This document shows, one piece after another, positions 62,808 to 64,000 of a DNA stretch of 64,000 bases (within the stretch, counting starts at the first letter, position 1; each line of letters begins with the position of its first letter). The notes under the pieces were generated by a model. It had not been told where the DNA came from. It searched no databases and saw only the letters and a program-made list of their open reading frames with translations. A program made the translations under genes and the position numbers. Origin of the DNA: Bog-756 sp963756515 (lineage in GTDB: Bacteria; Actinomycetota; Acidimicrobiia; Acidimicrobiales; RAAP-2); the NCBI GenBank assembly GCA_963756515.1, contig CAVWNV010000005.1, positions 62,001 through 126,000 of the forward strand, written 5' to 3'.

Positions 62808-62937
62808 CCCCTCAGTAAATCATGGGCGTCGGGCCCACCAACATTTGGGGGTCCGGGACGCCGGCACCCTGTGCCGCCGGGCCCCCGTGCCGCCGGGGTG
62901 GGGGGGTGAGTTGTGATCTCTCCACGATGCGTGTTGC

Positions 62938-63630
62938 ATGGTTCGGGTGCATATCGTCATCGTGGGATGTGGGCGGGTCGGCTCGGGCCTGGGCCTGGGC
63001 CTGGCAGAACAGGGTCACTCGGTGGCCATCATCGACCGCAACGCCAAGGCGTTCCGCCGGCTGCCCCCGGACTGGCCGGGTACGACGATCGTGGGCTCGG
63101 GCTTCGACCGGGGCGACCTCGACCGGGCCCGGGCCGGCGAGGCCAACTCGCTGGCCGCTGTGACCAGCGGGGACAATTCGAACATCCTGACGGCGCGCAT
63201 CGCCCGCGAGACCTACGAGATCCCCAACGTGGTGGCCCGCATCTACGACCCCCGGAGGGCCCAGATCTACCTCCGACTCGGCATCCCCACCGTGGCCACG
63301 GTGTCGTGGACCATCGACCAGGTGCGGCGGCGCCTGGTTCCCAACGAGGTGGAGTCGGAGTGGACCGACTCCACCGGGACACTGTCGCTGGTGGAGCGGG
63401 AGCTTCCCGAGCGATGGGCCGGCAAGCGCCTGGCCGAGCTGTCCGTCCCCGGCGAGGTCACCGTGGTCGCGGTGACCCGGGCCGGCGTGGTCCGTCTCGA
63501 CTTCGCCGATCTGGTGGGCCAGGACGGCGACGTGGTCCACCTCATGATCACCGCCGAAGCCCTCGGGAGGTTCAACGCCCGGCTGGCCGGAAGTGCCGTC
63601 GCCGAGGGTGCCACCGGGACCCGGCCATGA
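62938..63630 (+). CDS. TrkA-family potassium uptake subunit (first copy)
   Basis: A 230-aa RCK protein: NAD-binding HIVIVGCGRVGSGLGLGLAEQGHSVAIIDR in residues about 5-35, VTSGDNSNILTARIAR, and a C-terminal TrkA-C domain (AGKRLAELSVPGEVTVVAVTRAGVV). No clear SD; GTG at 62947 is a likely alternative start. Coupled by ATGA to a second TrkA gene, it gates the divergent permease or another K+ transporter. Confidence 0.92.
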   Translation: MVRVHIVIVGCGRVGSGLGLGLAEQGHSVAIIDRNAKAFRRLPPDWPGTTIVGSGFDRGDLDRARAGEANSLAAVTSGDNSNILTARIARETYEIPNVVARIYDPRRAQIYLRLGIPTVATVSWTIDQVRRRLVPNEVESEWTDSTGTLSLVERELPERWAGKRLAELSVPGEVTVVAVTRAGVVRLDFADLVGQDGDVVHLMITAEALGRFNARLAGSAVAEGATGTRP

Positions 63631-64000
63631 AGGTGGCCATCGCCGGAGCCGGGAGCGTGGGGACGGCCATCGCCGCCGACCTCCTCGCCGGAGGCCACGA
63701 CGTCCTCGTCATCGAGCAGGACCCCGACCTGGTGGCCCGGATCCGCGGGGATCTGGACATCACGTGGGTGGTGGCCGACGCCTGCGAGGTCTCCTCGCTC
63801 GACGCCGCCGGTCTGTCCACCGTCGACGTGGTGGTGGCGGCGACCGGTGACGACGAGGACAACCTGGTCATCTCCCTCCTGGCCAAGCAGGAGTTCGCCG
63901 TCCCGCGGGTGGTGGCCCGGGTCAACCATCCGAAGAACCAGTGGCTGTTCACCGAGAGCTGGGGCGTGGACGTGTCGGTGTCCACCCCGCAGCTCCTGAC
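63627..64000 (+). CDS. TrkA-family potassium uptake subunit (second copy, 3' end outside window)
   Basis: A partial gene of at least 124 codons. N-terminal KVAIAGAGSVGTAIAADLLAGGHDVLVIEQDP is the RCK NAD motif; VVVAATGDDEDNLVISLLAKQEF and RVVARVNHPKN follow. It starts by ATGA overlap with the first copy. Paired TrkA genes of this kind are typical of actinobacteria. The C-terminal domain lies beyond the window. Confidence 0.9.
   Translation, partial: MKVAIAGAGSVGTAIAADLLAGGHDVLVIEQDPDLVARIRGDLDITWVVADACEVSSLDAAGLSTVDVVVAATGDDEDNLVISLLAKQEFAVPRVVARVNHPKNQWLFTESWGVDVSVSTPQLL

Overview
The window is high-GC bacterial chromosome and looks actinobacterial, most like the class Acidimicrobiia. The evidence is gene content and order: clpC, a topA-tmk-holB block, a folate/pantothenate/NAD operon, a SigR/RsrA-type pair, an F420-associated zinc protease family, a K+-independent H+-pyrophosphatase, WS/DGAT acyltransferases and a BlaI/DUF5134 pair. 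The assignment is inferred from family knowledge, not from a search. Genes are tightly packed, with many ATGA and GTGA start/stop overlaps.

Layout. 1-340: AT-rich hairpin, 13-bp tandem array and clpC terminator. 340-4.0 kb: clpC divergent from a polyprenyl diphosphate synthase. 4.1-6.7 kb: a small secreted protein, then an SRPBCC protein coupled to a sulfatase. 6.7-17.6 kb: a long minus-strand cofactor and housekeeping operon, in transcription order zinc protease, tilS, hpt, folE, folP, pseudophosphatase-like gene, folB, folK, PanG-like reductase, panC, nadB, nadC (frameshifted), coaX. 17.6-18.5 kb: sigR-type sigma factor and its zinc anti-sigma factor. 18.7-21.6 kb: ArsR-SRPBCC pair, a DUF protein and a decayed efeO-efeB (DyP) iron/peroxidase locus. 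21.6-24.5 kb: Cys-rich BlaI regulator, two polytopic membrane proteins, a lipoprotein. 24.7-29.3 kb: a three-gene operon of degenerate signalling scaffold, HEAT-repeat protein and processive GT2. 29.9-33.2 kb: DUF1003 protein, gpsA, TreT-like GT4. 33.3-39.5 kb: neutral-lipid storage cluster of acyl-CoA synthetase, two WS/DGATs, hydrolase and a TadA/HBHA-like Lys/Ala-tailed protein.

The stretch from 39.6 to 49.6 kb is accessory: an ABC exporter with PadR regulator, an ArsR-SRPBCC operon, broken esterase and MerR genes, and an RHH-Fic toxin-antitoxin pair. It is bracketed by direct copies of an ~80-bp repeat (39621-39700 and 49536-49616). A 43-bp 3' fragment of tRNA-Thr (49345-49387) lies 3.3 kb from the intact tRNA-Thr(CGU) at 52636-52711, and a HAD/DeoR/MFS module sits between them. 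Core genes resume with holB, tmk, topA, hppA, a KimA-like permease with an OB-fold tail, and two TrkA-type K+ subunits, the second cut by the window end.

Sequence quality matters here. Five genes (nadC, DyP peroxidase, ABC permease, esterase, MerR) are interrupted by six frameshifts in total. Every one has the sign of one extra base, which points to insertion errors or recent decay. The regulatory regions are unusually readable: two ArsR operators with the same 5-5/6/5 half-site geometry, a textbook 19-bp-spacer MerR promoter, BlaI-like, PadR-like and DeoR-like dyads, and a 16-bp tandem array made of repeated -35-like boxes.
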